Source: Melampsora larici-populina 98AG31
Lineage: Eukaryota; Basidiomycota; Pucciniomycetes; Pucciniales; Melampsoraceae
NCBI RefSeq assembly: GCF_000204055.1
Contig: NW_006768859.1
Location: 105,645 to 169,644 of the forward strand
Length of the DNA stretch: 64,000 bases
Reading direction: 5' to 3'
In this document: positions 12,613 through 22,953 of the stretch, piece after piece
How positions within the stretch are numbered: position 1 is the stretch's first letter
Layout: each line of letters starts with the position of its first letter
The notes under the pieces: generated by a model
The model's input: only the letters and a program-made list of their open reading frames with translations
Database searches by the model: none
Told to the model about the DNA's origin: nothing
Made by a program: the position numbers and the translations under genes

Positions 12613-15600
12613 CACCCTCTCACCATTCTCCGTGCCTTTCTGTAAGTCTTCTCTCTACCTAAAAATCTACTATTAAATTTGGTAACTGCTTCTTGTGCAT
12701 TCTTGAGGCCTTCCTCTGGTTCCCATGAGTCGTGTTCGGGTCCATACCCTTTCCAATTGATCAGATACTGCAACTTTCTTCCTTGTTTTCTTTTATCCAA
12801 CACTTCATTAACTTCATATTCAGTTTCATTTTCAATTACTACTGGCGGTGGTGGTTGATCTGTTTGGTCTGAGATTTCGCTATCTTGATGTCTTCTTAAT
12901 AAATTTACATGAAACACCGGGTGAATGTTCTTCATTGAATCTGGCAGGCTTAATTTAAATGCGTTAGTTGTGATTATTTCTGAGATTGAAAATGGACCTA
13001 GCCACCGGTGCGCAAACTTTGCGGATGGTCTCGTTGTAGCTATGTGCTTGCTATTTAACCAGACCTTTTCGCCAATTTTCCATTCCGGGGTTTGAGTCAC
13101 CTTCTTATCAAATTGAACTTTCATCACTCCTTGCGCTTCTTCCATTGCACTCTTCAATTCGAGTTGCACCTCATTGATTTGCTTGAATCGCTCTTCCACT
13201 GTTGGTAGATACTGTTCCTTGTCTGGTAGTCCTGTGAATGAAACATCGAATCCGTAATTAGCTTTGAATGGGGACATGCCAATAGAAGCATGATGACTGT
13301 TATTGTAAGAAAATTCTGCCATAGCTAATAGGGAGTGCCAATTGTCTTGCATGTACGAAGTGTAATGTCGTAAGTAGCCTTCAACCGCTTTATTTGTTAT
13401 CTCAGATTGACCGTCCGTTTGGGGGTGGTAAGCCGTCAACGACTGCGTCTTTATGCCTAACTTTTTATTGACTTCTTTTGTGATTCTTGATATAAATACA
13501 CTTCCTCTGTCTGAAGTTATTGTTTTCGGGGTTCCGTGCAACTTCCAGATGTTTTTGATCATGATTGTCGCTAGTTCATCTGAGTCCATAGTTTTCTTGC
13601 AACCTATAAAATGCGCCATTTTAGTGAGTCTGTCAACCACTGTTAGAATACAATCATAGCCATTAGATATTGGAAGATCAGTTATCATATCATAGCATAT
13701 GTCTGTCCAGGGACCATACGGTACTGGTAACGGCTGTAGAGATCCAAATGGCTTTGACGTTCTTGGTTTCACCCTTTGGCAGGACTGGCAACCGTCCACA
13801 TACTTATTTACGTAGGCTTTCATTGATGCCCAGTGGTAATTCCGCTTCACTAGTGCTAGCGTTCTCGACCGGCCGGGGTGACCTGCTATTTGGCTATCAT
13901 GCCTGGATCGCAGAATTTGTAGTTTTAGATTAGCATCGTCAGGTACTAATACTCTTCCTTGTCTGTACAGTAGTCCTTCATTGGTGCTATAGCCTTCGAG
14001 GTGTCTTGATTCTGGCATATCAATACATAATTGAATAAGTTCATTGAGCTTTGTGTTGCGTTTTGCTTGGCTTCGTATCTCAGCTATGATCTCGGCGTCT
14101 CCCCAAATTGGTTCTTGCTCTTCTTCGGCCAAGTCAATTAGCTCGTGGTCTTCTATTTCTATGTTGACAACATCTTCTGTCACAAACCATGACTCCATGA
14201 GTTCCAACTCGTCTATAAATGCGTCGACCGGTAGATTTGATGGTTTCAACAGTTGTCCAAAGCTTAGCTTGTCTTCTTTTTCGGGCGCTAGGTCTGGTCT
14301 TCGCAACAATGCATCCGGTTTTGTTGAATGCCTTCCCGGTCTGAATCGAATTTCGAAATCGAAACTACCTAGAACCTCAGCCCATCTGGCTTGCCGCCTT
14401 GTGAGTTCTTTCGTCGACATGAGAGATTGCAAGTTTTTATGATCAGTGTAAACTATAACGTTGAGTCTGTGCGGGTTTCCTTCTAAGTATTGTCTCCACT
14501 CTTTGAAAGACGAGACTACTGCTAATAGTTCTTTATCAAAAACTTCATAATTCCTTTCAGCTTGTAGTAATGATCGTGAAAGAAACGCTACTGGGTGCAA
14601 TTCGTTGTCCTCGTCCGATACCTGAGATAGTACTGCTCCCAGCGCAAAGTCGGAGCAGTCACATTCTAGTATGAATGGTCTATAAGGATTGGCGATTTTC
14701 AATACCGGAGCGGATGTGAAAGCCTGCTTGAGTTTGTCAAATGCTTCTTGTCTTCTGTCATCCCAGGTGAATGGGGCATCTTTTTGCGATAATTCATGCA
14801 ATGGCTTTGCTATTTCGGAAAAGTGAGATATAAAGCGCCTGTAAAAATTGGAAAATCCTAAGAACATCTGGACTTCGGTCAAGTTCTTGGGTGCTGGCCA
14901 ATCCCGTACCGCTTTCACCTTTGTTTCATCCATCTTAATTTGATTGCATGATATGATTAAGCCAAGGTAAGATACTTCACTTTTCGAAAATGAGCATTTC
15001 TCTGGTTTCAACCACACGTTCTGCTTCCGTAAAATTTCTAGGACTTCCTTGACTACTTCTTCATGATTTTCGCCAGGCTTGGTATAGATTAAGATATCGT
15101 CTTGATAGGCGGCAACATCTTTTCCTATGTGTGATTTTAGGATATCCTGTATAAAGTACTGAAAAAATCCAGGCGCTCCCGTTGGTCCAAATGGCATAGT
15201 TAGGGGTTTGAATTGACCAGCTTTGCATAGGAAGGCTAACTTCCCTTCATCTCCTTTCCGTACTCTTAAATTATTGTATCCGTTTCGCATGTCCAGGCTT
15301 GTAAATTCGTCGGCATCAAGTAAGCTATCAATTAACTCCATTGTTAAAGGTAATGGGTATTTATTCTTGATAGTCAGAGCATTTAGACGGCGATAATCAA
15401 AACAGGGTCGTAAGTTTCCATCCTTTTTGCCAGTGAATAGGACCGGGGCAGCCCACGGTGAGGTCGCTCTTCTGATTGTTCCATTGGCTAGACCTTTGTT
15501 CAGCATTTCATTTAGGGCTTCATTTTCTTTTGGTGACAATGGTATTATCCGTCCCGCTTGCGGTGTTGCTCCAGGCACTAGATCTACACGGAAGTCGTAG

Positions 15601-16751
15601 GGTCTGTGTGGAGGGAGTACGTTTGAGTTGCTCTTCTCGAACATTGGTAAGTAATCATGATACACTTCTGGTACGAGTTCTGCCGCAGTCTTTTCGGGGA
15701 TTCCTTTCTTCTGATCTGCAACTAGTTTCACAGATAAGTTCCATGAAGCTTTGGCTGATGCAATCTTGACTTGACTCGGGCTATGCAACTTGATATTGCT
15801 AATGTTCTTGATACCGGGGTACCTTCTCAATACGTTCGTGATCCTTTTCATCAGGTGCTGCTTTGAAATTGGAGGAGAAACAGGGTTGCTACTTGGACAG
15901 GAAACGTTTTCTACAGCAGTTGCACACTCACATTGCGGGGGTGTTTGTGAATCTACACTCGTAGTTTCCACCCCCTCTTCAAAGTTCCTAGCATCCTCTG
16001 GTTCACTCGTAAGGTCTTCCACAGGTTTTTTCGGACTTGAAGTTGCTGCAATGTTCCTTATTTCGTTTGCCTCTTCCATTGGGTTAAACAAAGATTCTGA
16101 AAGAGATACTTGCTTGCCAGCTAGTTCAACAGGGATAGAAACAGGTGCAATAATTGACTCACATTGCGGGGGTGTTAATGAGTCAGTTTTGAACTCCACC
16201 CCCTCGTCATGGTTCCTAGCGTGCCTGTGAGGCTCCTCAGATACCGGCCAGGCGTTTTTCGGACCAGACGAAACTGCATTTACAGTCGCAATTCTTTCTA
16301 TTTGCTTCTTCAGGATACCGGATTCCCAATCAATTAGACGGTGATTCTTTTGAATCCAAGGCATACCGAGAATTAAATCATACTTGTCTCTTAGATTTGT
16401 AACAATGAATGTAGTTGGTACTTCTTCATTGTTAATTACGTAATCACCAACATCTTTGATCATTGTTGAGTGACCACTGAATCCAACTACAGTTCGAGGT
16501 TCCTGTAGTTGGCTGGTGTGAAGTGAGTGGTTTTTGACAAAACTCGTGCTCACTGCCTCATGAGTCGCACCGCTGTCAATGAGGTCTCGGGCAAAGGTGG
16601 TTGTGGCTTTTTGTGGATCGTATAGGGAAATGAGGTTTATAATTCGAGTATCATTCATTACTAAACTACTAACATCTCCTAATTCATCCACAATTTGATT
16701 GCTCGGGGGTGGCACAACAGTCACTCTCGAGCTTTGCCATTTTTCGACGAT
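12612..16751 (-). CDS. pol: E1 pol polyprotein: protease, RT, RNase H, integrase, chromodomain
   Basis: The frame opens at 16751 and has no suitable ATG; it overlaps the end of gag in the -1 frame, so expression by frameshifting is likely. Numbered from the GTG at 16724, the aspartic protease motif DSGA is at residue 50, and a linker with two copies of an ARN-x-x-EGV...TPPQCE module follows. The reverse transcriptase has the YQDD active site near 540, and RNase H the segment LECDCSDFALGAVLS. The integrase zinc finger ends in CQSCQ and a D,D,E core follows (TSDRG is the second Asp). A chromodomain with INWKGYGPEHDSWEP lies near 1290-1350. Length is about 1370 residues and no stop interrupts it. 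The chromodomain would steer integration to modified chromatin. Confidence 0.93.
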   Translation of the reverse strand: MVEKWQSSRVTVVPPPSNQIVDELGDVSSLVMNDTRIINLISLYDPQKATTTFARDLIDSGATHEAVSTSFVKNHSLHTSQLQEPRTVVGFSGHSTMIKDVGDYVINNEEVPTTFIVTNLRDKYDLILGMPWIQKNHRLIDWESGILKKQIERIATVNAVSSGPKNAWPVSEEPHRHARNHDEGVEFKTDSLTPPQCESIIAPVSIPVELAGKQVSLSESLFNPMEEANEIRNIAATSSPKKPVEDLTSEPEDARNFEEGVETTSVDSQTPPQCECATAVENVSCPSSNPVSPPISKQHLMKRITNVLRRYPGIKNISNIKLHSPSQVKIASAKASWNLSVKLVADQKKGIPEKTAAELVPEVYHDYLPMFEKSNSNVLPPHRPYDFRVDLVPGATPQAGRIIPLSPKENEALNEMLNKGLANGTIRRATSPWAAPVLFTGKKDGNLRPCFDYRRLNALTIKNKYPLPLTMELIDSLLDADEFTSLDMRNGYNNLRVRKGDEGKLAFLCKAGQFKPLTMPFGPTGAPGFFQYFIQDILKSHIGKDVAAYQDDILIYTKPGENHEEVVKEVLEILRKQNVWLKPEKCSFSKSEVSYLGLIISCNQIKMDETKVKAVRDWPAPKNLTEVQMFLGFSNFYRRFISHFSEIAKPLHELSQKDAPFTWDDRRQEAFDKLKQAFTSAPVLKIANPYRPFILECDCSDFALGAVLSQVSDEDNELHPVAFLSRSLLQAERNYEVFDKELLAVVSSFKEWRQYLEGNPHRLNVIVYTDHKNLQSLMSTKELTRRQARWAEVLGSFDFEIRFRPGRHSTKPDALLRRPDLAPEKEDKLSFGQLLKPSNLPVDAFIDELELMESWFVTEDVVNIEIEDHELIDLAEEEQEPIWGDAEIIAEIRSQAKRNTKLNELIQLCIDMPESRHLEGYSTNEGLLYRQGRVLVPDDANLKLQILRSRHDSQIAGHPGRSRTLALVKRNYHWASMKAYVNKYVDGCQSCQRVKPRTSKPFGSLQPLPVPYGPWTDICYDMITDLPISNGYDCILTVVDRLTKMAHFIGCKKTMDSDELATIMIKNIWKLHGTPKTITSDRGSVFISRITKEVNKKLGIKTQSLTAYHPQTDGQSEITNKAVEGYLRHYTSYMQDNWHSLLAMAEFSYNNSHHASIGMSPFKANYGFDVSFTGLPDKEQYLPTVEERFKQINEVQLELKSAMEEAQGVMKVQFDKKVTQTPEWKIGEKVWLNSKHIATTRPSAKFAHRWLGPFSISEIITTNAFKLSLPDSMKNIHPVFHVNLLRRHQDSEISDQTDQPPPPVVIENETEYEVNEVLDKRKQGRKLQYLINWKGYGPEHDSWEPEEGLKNAQEAVTKFNSRFLGREKTYRKARRMVRG

Positions 16752-17827
16752 TCAGCTCTACCTTCATCCTTCTTTTCACCTTCACTGCTTCCTGACTTGC
16801 TTTCCAACTCAGCTAATCTACTCCTAAATCTACCTCCTCCCCTCTGAAATCTTCCCCCACCTCTTCCCCTTCTCGCTCTTTCAGTACAGTCTGCAATGTA
16901 ATGATCCTTGCTCCCACACGCATAGCATGAAAACGTGCTTCCTCTTCTTCGATACTCGTCACCCGATATGTTTAACTTATACGCAGAGCAGTCCATTGCG
17001 TCCGGGTCTACAAGAGGAGTCGAGGTTGATGGTGCAGAGGATGTGGATTGATGTGAACCAAAGTTGTGATGCATACGTTTGTTCATTTTATTGTCGATCT
17101 TAATTGCCAGTTTAGCCATTTCTTCAGCGTCTTTGAATTCTTCTCTTAGCATGTACAGTGAAATCTCAGGCTTTAGTCCTTGCTCAAACTGCGACTTCAA
17201 GATTGGTACGTCCCATTTAACAATAAGTGATAACTCCGAAAACTTAATCCAATAATCTGAAACTGATCCTTTTTGAGTTAATGCTCGTATTTCTCTTTCC
17301 GCTTTCGATACCCGTTCCGTGTCAAAGAACGTTGATTTAAATGAATCGATGAAATTTCCCCATGTTACTAAGTGAGATTTATCCGTGTCTAAAAGCTGAT
17401 CGGTTAAATTTTGACCCCAAATGCTAGCCTTTCCTGTCATGTACGATAGTCCAAATGCGACTTTAGCCTGATCATTACAAAATAACTGATTATTTAACTG
17501 CATATACAATCCAAGTTGATTCATAAAAACTTCCGCTTTACTTCCTTTACTACCGTCGAATTTGTCAGGTGTAGCGATCTTCGGTTGGCGTTGGTGTGGC
17601 ATCAGCATGGCGGCATATACAGGTTGACTGGGTGTAGGATGGGGTTGGTTTAACGGTGATTGGTTGGTGTTAGAGTGGGCCGTTTCAAATTGCTTGAGCC
17701 GTTGTTCAGCTTCCGCTCGTTTCTGCGACTCTACAGCTAGATTTGCCTTGACTTCCAAAAACTGAGAATTCAATTCTTGCATCTGCCGCAATATTTGAGC
17801 CATCGAAGGTTCATTCTCCGGTTCCAT
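16721..17827 (-). CDS. gag: E1 gag: capsid and nucleocapsid protein
   Basis: The protein has 368 residues. An N-terminal coiled-coil-like segment (ILRQMQELNSQFLEVKANLA) precedes a Ty3-type capsid region. A CCHC zinc knuckle CYACGSKDHYIADC follows near residue 300, then an Arg/Gly-rich basic tail. The protein forms the virus-like particle and packages the RNA. It starts at ATG 17827, matching the gag start of E3 at 54895. Its stop (16723-16721) lies about 30 nt inside the open pol frame. Confidence 0.92.
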   Translation of the reverse strand: MEPENEPSMAQILRQMQELNSQFLEVKANLAVESQKRAEAEQRLKQFETAHSNTNQSPLNQPHPTPSQPVYAAMLMPHQRQPKIATPDKFDGSKGSKAEVFMNQLGLYMQLNNQLFCNDQAKVAFGLSYMTGKASIWGQNLTDQLLDTDKSHLVTWGNFIDSFKSTFFDTERVSKAEREIRALTQKGSVSDYWIKFSELSLIVKWDVPILKSQFEQGLKPEISLYMLREEFKDAEEMAKLAIKIDNKMNKRMHHNFGSHQSTSSAPSTSTPLVDPDAMDCSAYKLNISGDEYRRRGSTFSCYACGSKDHYIADCTERARRGRGGGRFQRGGGRFRSRLAELESKSGSSEGEKKDEGRAESSKNGKARE

Positions 17828-17953
17828 ATTGGGTTCAGCAGATTCGTGATATTCTTCTCCGGATGATTCAATCTGACTTCCGCTGTTAGAATTCGAATCC
17901 GTTGATTTGGGAACTTTAAAGTTTGGCGTCTTGACTGAATATGGTGGTGATAC

Positions 17954-18393
17954 AGGACCCCGGAAAGCTCCTGGAGAACAAACCGTCCTCGATCCATTCC
18001 GGCCCCGGCCCTCACACTTTCACTATTTGCCCCGAGGAGAGGTGGGTTAACATGGATTTCTCGGTGGTAGGAGAAGCGCCTTGATCAGGGCTCTCGATTA
18101 CATATACTTTCAGTTTTGTACCACGTGTAATCACCGAGATATCCGTATGTAAGTACCCGACCCGAGCCGGTATGGATTTTTGTCGGTCTGGGGGGGCAAA
18201 AGTTACAAATCACACATTTCCCAAGCCACCAGTCATGTTCAGGGTCAGACATGTGTACCATCTGATAGCCCTCGTTGAGGCGCATCTTTTGCACCTGTCA
18301 CATCTCTGGTACCATGTGACATGACTTCACAAAACACCGGTATCCGAAAACCCCCTCAGGACGGTTTGTTCTCCAGGAGCTTTCCAGGGTCCT
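17954..18393. mobile_element. 440 bp MITE with 8 bp target duplication, inside the E1 leader
   Basis: The terminal inverted repeats are 40 bp (17954-17993 and 18354-18393) with a near-perfect 36 bp core beginning AGGACCC. Direct copies of GGTGATAC flank it (17946-17953 and 18394-18401). An 8 bp duplication is typical of hAT and a few other superfamilies. The interior has no transposase frame. Confidence 0.88.
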
Positions 18394-18589
18394 GGTGATA
18401 CCGATTATGCGGAGTGTGATCTTTATTCTTCTTAACTTTAATTGCGGAGAGTGCTTTTAATAACTTTAAATTAACTTTGTAGATCTTGCATATACTTCTT
18501 GCTTTGAAACTTTCTTCGTACTGTTTTGATTTCTTCTTTTTTCTTAACTTGAACTTGTGACACTTGAATTCAGACTGTCGATTGATTAG

Positions 18590-18599
18590 ACGTTGCAAT
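18590..18599 (-). promoter_or_regulatory. E1 self-priming primer binding site
   Basis: One base inside the 5' LTR the minus strand reads ATTGCAACGT. It is a perfect 10 nt complement of ACGTTGCAAT inside the LTR (18667-18676 on the plus strand), downstream of a TATATA at about 18735. No TGG-type tRNA-complementary site is present here. This is the arrangement of Tf1/sushi elements, which prime from the 5' end of their own RNA. Confidence 0.7.
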
Positions 18600-18600
18600 A

Positions 18601-18776
18601 TGTTAGAGGCTCAATAGGATCTTGTCGAGAGTCTGAGAGAAAAGGGCCTTCAGGTACTATTACGAGATTGCAACGTGAAGACTGGTAAATCTCTGACGAG
18701 AGAGAGATAAGTACAACTGAGGTTTGATACAAGCATATATAGAGTATAAGCATAATACTCGTAAAGGCTCATAACA
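18601..18776 (-). repeat. E1 5' LTR (176 bp)
   Basis: Identical to 12346-12521. It contains a TATATA box at about 18735-18741 and, 60-70 bases downstream on the minus strand, the segment complementary to the primer binding site. Confidence 0.95.
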
Positions 18777-19202
18777 GGCGGCTGGGCACTAAAGACATAA
18801 TATTCTGATAATCACCACATGCAACACTTTGATCAAGGGCTCTAAAGTTGATCCAGAATTGCTTGACCAAGCCCAGACTTACGCATGTAACTGAGTCCCC
18901 TGTTGAGCCAGTATCTGATCAGCTGTACTATGTAGCTCAGGTCAAACTTGTTGGATTAAATTGATTTCAATCATTAGCTTCAAGAACTTGTCATCGTGTG
19001 TTAATTTGAAGTCAAGGTAATTGGTATTTTCATAAAGTGATCTTGTCGAAGTCGAGATAACTTTAATCCTCTTGATCATCTCAAGGGAAGAGTAATTCAG
19101 TGGTCGGAGTAAGTCGTAGGAGTTGTAGAAGGTGTACACGGATGTATTTTTCTTTTTGTGATTTGTGATATGGCTGTTTTTCGTTATAACTGTTCCTCTG
19201 TC

Positions 19203-19250
19203 TACCTTTAGAATCTTTTTCCCTCATCGAAGAAAAAGATTCTAAAGGTA
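19203..19250. repeat. Perfect 19 bp inverted repeat (hairpin)
   Basis: The arm TACCTTTAGAATCTTTTTC (19203-19221) is exactly complementary to 19232-19250 with a 10 nt loop. Confidence 0.9.
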
Positions 19251-19360
19251 AGGTCTTTATTTATTATTTCACCTTTCTCTTAAACCTAAGTATTAATTAA
19301 ATACTCATCTGTTATATCTCGTTACTACACTGTTAGTTTTGTTTCTTACTCTTCGTTCAG

Positions 19361-19630
19361 GTTTGTTGAGTTTAATACTCTCTTCGTCTAAGTCTCAGCT
19401 GTGTCTCGTCAACACAAAAGCTGAAGTGTGTTGTCACCTTATTGTTAAAGGTTTGTTGAGTTTAATACTCTCTTCGTCTAAGTCTCAGCTGTGTCTCGTC
19501 AACACAAAAGCTGAAGTGTGTTGTCACCTTATTGTTAAAGGTTTGTTGAGTTTAATACTCTCTTTGTCTAAGTCTCAGCTGTGTCTCGTCAACACAAAAG
19601 CTGAAGTGTGTTGTCACCTTATTGTTAAAG
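19361..19630. repeat. Three tandem copies of a 90 bp unit
   Basis: The units start at 19361, 19451 and 19541, each with GTTTGTTGAGTTTAATACTC. Copies differ by about one base (TTCGTC versus TTTGTC). The array lies about 110 bp beyond the hairpin. Confidence 0.95.
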
Positions 19631-20232
19631 GTTTATTCTGTCAAAATCTTACAAAACTTGACAAAGTCCCTTGCTCTTTGGGAGTCCCAAGAAGCTTCTT
19701 GTGTAATACCCTTGGAGCCCAGAGTATCCAAAGGGCAACTCAACATGCAAGCACACACAAGTGAAAATGGGTGCAAGTGGTCTGTTGATGCTTGTATTTG
19801 ATGTAACTAATTTGGGACATGACAAGACATCACCCGTCTTCTGGCTGATCAAGCCCATGAACTTCTGCACCACATCCTCCCATGTCACCCTTCTGGCCAG
19901 AGATATGACAAGTAACCTGCCTTTTGTGAGGGACATTTTGTGCTTGCAATGCCCAATTTGAACTAATCTAGTCCTCCACAAAGGCAAAGGGAGGATTTTC
20001 AAATCTCAACTTGTGACAGAAATCATCTCTCCTGCTTTCCTGCCTTGTGTGGGCAACTGTTTGTGCTTTTGATTCCTAATTTGATAAATTTTAGTTCTCA
20101 TAAAAGGCAAAGGGATGTTTTGCTCTCAATGATGTGGCTTCTGCTGAATTATTGAAACAGATAGTGACAGATATCAACTCTCCTATACATGATTAGATAG
20201 GATAACCTGTGATAACATCCCACCAAGGCTTA

Positions 20233-20611
20233 GAGCAACTCTGTGCCAGCAATGCAATGCGCCGCAACATGCGTGTTTTTTGGTGTGTTGCTCTGCAACA
20301 CGCAACAAAAACCAGCTCCAGATGCTGTGTTGTGGTCAGTACCACAACAGAAAAAGGTGAGGTCAGGTTGTGCGGTACCTCAACCATTGCACAACAGCGC
20401 CTCAAGAACACTGAATTGTATTTTTGGCAGCAATGCAACAAATGTTGTTGTGGCCCAAAAGAACCATTGATTTGACAGATCTTGTTGCACAGCAGATCAG
20501 GCCGCAACCTAGAAATTGATTCTCCGCTGTGGTGTGGTCAGAAAAACCACAACGCAGGCGCAGCACAGCACGCAACACCTGCATTGCTGGCCCAGGCTTG
20601 CTTAGAGGCTC
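20233..20611. mobile_element. 379 bp PIF/Harbinger-like MITE, TTA target duplication
   Basis: The ends are GAGC and GCTC with imperfect terminal repeats containing GCCAGCAATGCA. TTA flanks both sides (20230-20232 and 20612-20614). The interior is rich in GTTGTG/CACAAC words. A diverged copy in opposite orientation is at 39446-39831. Confidence 0.75.
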
Positions 20612-20614
20612 TTA

Positions 20615-22514
20615 ACAACGGGTATATCAGTTGTTCAATTGACTTCAATAGCCAGTATAGATAGAATGACCCATAAGGTTGTTTGCATCCTGTTACAAAT
20701 TCCCCAATACTCATCAACTGAGGAAATGGAGTTGTAATGGTATAGGTTTGTTGAGTTTATACAATCATACAAATATGGATATGGTACACACATTGGTAAT
20801 GAATTGCCAATCATGCAACGTAGTTATGACAAGCTAATGCATTTTCCCACAGCATGTGCAGATAAACCAATGACAACAGCTGTGTTGGTTTGCTTGCAGC
20901 CACTTGTTTGCACATGCTTGCATGCTGCATTACCCTTTGACTTCTCTGTCAGAGCCTGCGGCGGGGGGAATTGTGAAACATTGTAATTCTTTGCTTGATA
21001 TCACATCAGAGACTGCACAAGAAATTTGAATCAAGGAAAGCATTCTTGTATGTGAATATTGTACAAAGATTTCATCAAACACCTCACTAAAGTGATGACC
21101 AATCTTGGTCTTCAAGCTTCACCACAAGTGCATAAAGGGGGACACGTGGCTGGTGAGGCTTTGTAGGAAATCTGTCAGAGCAGGGATTTGATTAGGATTC
21201 AGATCAAAATTTGAATCTAGTCACAATCCCACAAATTGAAATTCTCACCTTTGTCCAAGAACAATTAAGAAGAACTTGGACAAAGAGAGAAGAATTTTGA
21301 ATCCGTTGCTCCTTCAGGTATAAGTAGCAATACATGATGATTAAAGTTGAGTTCACAATGATTACATTGATTATTGTTAGCATAACTTTTACAGACATGC
21401 CATGAGATTGAAATGAGGAAGAAATTACACAATCATAAAGGTTCATAAACACAAAATCTGAATTGAATCAAACACCTTTACTTTGTCAGGCTTTTGTAAG
21501 GTAGGAGAAGTTTGGGAAAGGACTTTCAGGGGGTATGATGCTCATGAGCTAGCTAAATGATACACCATGAGCATGTCACGTTCACCATTTTCAATGTTAT
21601 CAATGAATTCTTGAAAAAATTATGTACATCATTCATACAGACTGGCAAATGGACCAGAGAATCTAGTGTAGGATTGAAGCAAAGGAGACTTGTCCCCAAT
21701 AGCATGCTGACCTTTTACAAAAAATACCACTGCACAGTCAAAAGGGTTGCATAGTTGGGACACTGAATTCAAAAAAAACAAAGACCATTGCAAACTAGGA
21801 ATGCAACCAGAAACAAAGACTATCAGAAATTCAAAAATAGGAATAGAACAGACTACATCTAATCTGCAACACAATTTTTATCTTTTGCCGTGTGACATTA
21901 ATGTTGGCTATTGTACCTTTTTGTTTTGTATTGTGCTCATGAGATTCCATCCTCATTGCACCCTCAAAAGAGCCAATACCAACACCTTTCTAAAAATGAA
22001 ATTCCATCCCACCCCACATAAATCATTCAACATCACACGGCTCAGTACATTTGAATTTAGAATGTTCATTGGCTAGTAGGTTCAACCAGAATAAGACCAT
22101 ATTGAGATTATGACCTATCAACATCACTTATTCAAATACTTGTAATAATGCCAAGATCTCTGTCCCTATGTGTTATAATACAATATTGGGTTGAAATTTT
22201 AGTTGGAGTTGAGGATATTTAAGGCTGACACTTGGTTGACCACTCAGGTTTTGGGTAAGGCATAACGGGATTGACTGCATGTTTTATGTTGTTGGAGAAT
22301 GTAAGTTACTCTGTCAACCACAGAATTAGGAAGGTTAAGTAATTTGTCAATTGAAATGGTGTGGGCATGTCTCCACATGGTCTCTAGTCTTTTCAAAGAA
22401 AGACTTCTGGGGCCGGCATCTAATTTTTGGACGCAGCCCCAGTCAAGCACCTGGCTGGGTATGTAGGGCACTCTATGGACCCTGAATGCTGCTATTATTA
22501 CTACAGAAGCTCAA
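20615..22514. other. Intergenic region without recognised gene
   Basis: Several short open frames occur, none with a domain or splice-consistent extension. I see no support for a gene. Confidence 0.4.
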
Positions 22515-22516
22515 TA

Positions 22517-22650
22517 GTGGTACACAAAGTTACCACATGAAAAACCCACATGAACCCACATGGATTTTTTGACTTTCCCTGCAAAAACCAAAAACTCCAT
22601 GTGGTTTTTTCATGTGTTTTTCTCATGTGGGTTTCAACTTTGTGTACCAC
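22517..22650. mobile_element. 134 bp foldback MITE flanked by TA
   Basis: The element is almost entirely an inverted repeat. The ends GTGGTACACAAAGTT and its complement continue into CCACATGA and CCCACATGA words. TA flanks both ends (22515-22516 and 22651-22652), as for Tc1/mariner-derived MITEs. Confidence 0.7.
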
Positions 22651-22953
22651 TAGACAAATCCGGCCCTGGTCATAACTTGACGTGAGTCCCTGAAACCGCG
22701 GCGTCCCACGGGAGGGGGGCCCTGGAGCCCTGGTCAAGCGCTGCTCAGTGCCGACCCGAAGTCGACAAAAGCGTCCAAGATTTTTTGTTGATCACCACCG
22801 ATTATTAAGGCGGCCATTATTCAATACCACACAATCTCTGGACGATCGCTACATTTGTCGAGGAGTTTCCGTCAGGGTTCGAAAGAAGGAAGAAACCGAT
22901 CGAGTGAAAAACAGAACCTCTCCAACCCGTAAGAACTTGTGATCAATACGACG

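Larger units (their letters stand above)
12346..18776 (-). mobile_element. Ty3/gypsy chromodomain retrotransposon E1, complete
   Basis: The boundaries are two identical 176 bp LTRs and a 5 bp target duplication, GGCGG (12341-12345 and 18777-18781). The order on the minus strand is LTR, self-priming site, leader interrupted by a MITE, gag, pol with chromodomain, polypurine tract, LTR. Identical LTRs mean a very recent insertion. Gag and pol frames are intact, so the copy could be active unless the leader MITE interferes. Confidence 0.95.
18782..20229. other. Intergenic region with a hairpin and a tandem repeat
   Basis: No supported gene is seen. The open frame across 19339-19764 only mirrors the 90 bp tandem repeat, whose period is divisible by three. 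Confidence 0.5.

Noticed and set aside
19361..19630. Possible CRISPR-like array
   Set aside because: Contiguous 90 bp tandem copies without spacers, in a eukaryotic genome.
19339..19764. Open frame with three 30-residue repeats
   Set aside because: The repeat period of 90 is a multiple of three, so the frame stays open by arithmetic; no start context or homology.
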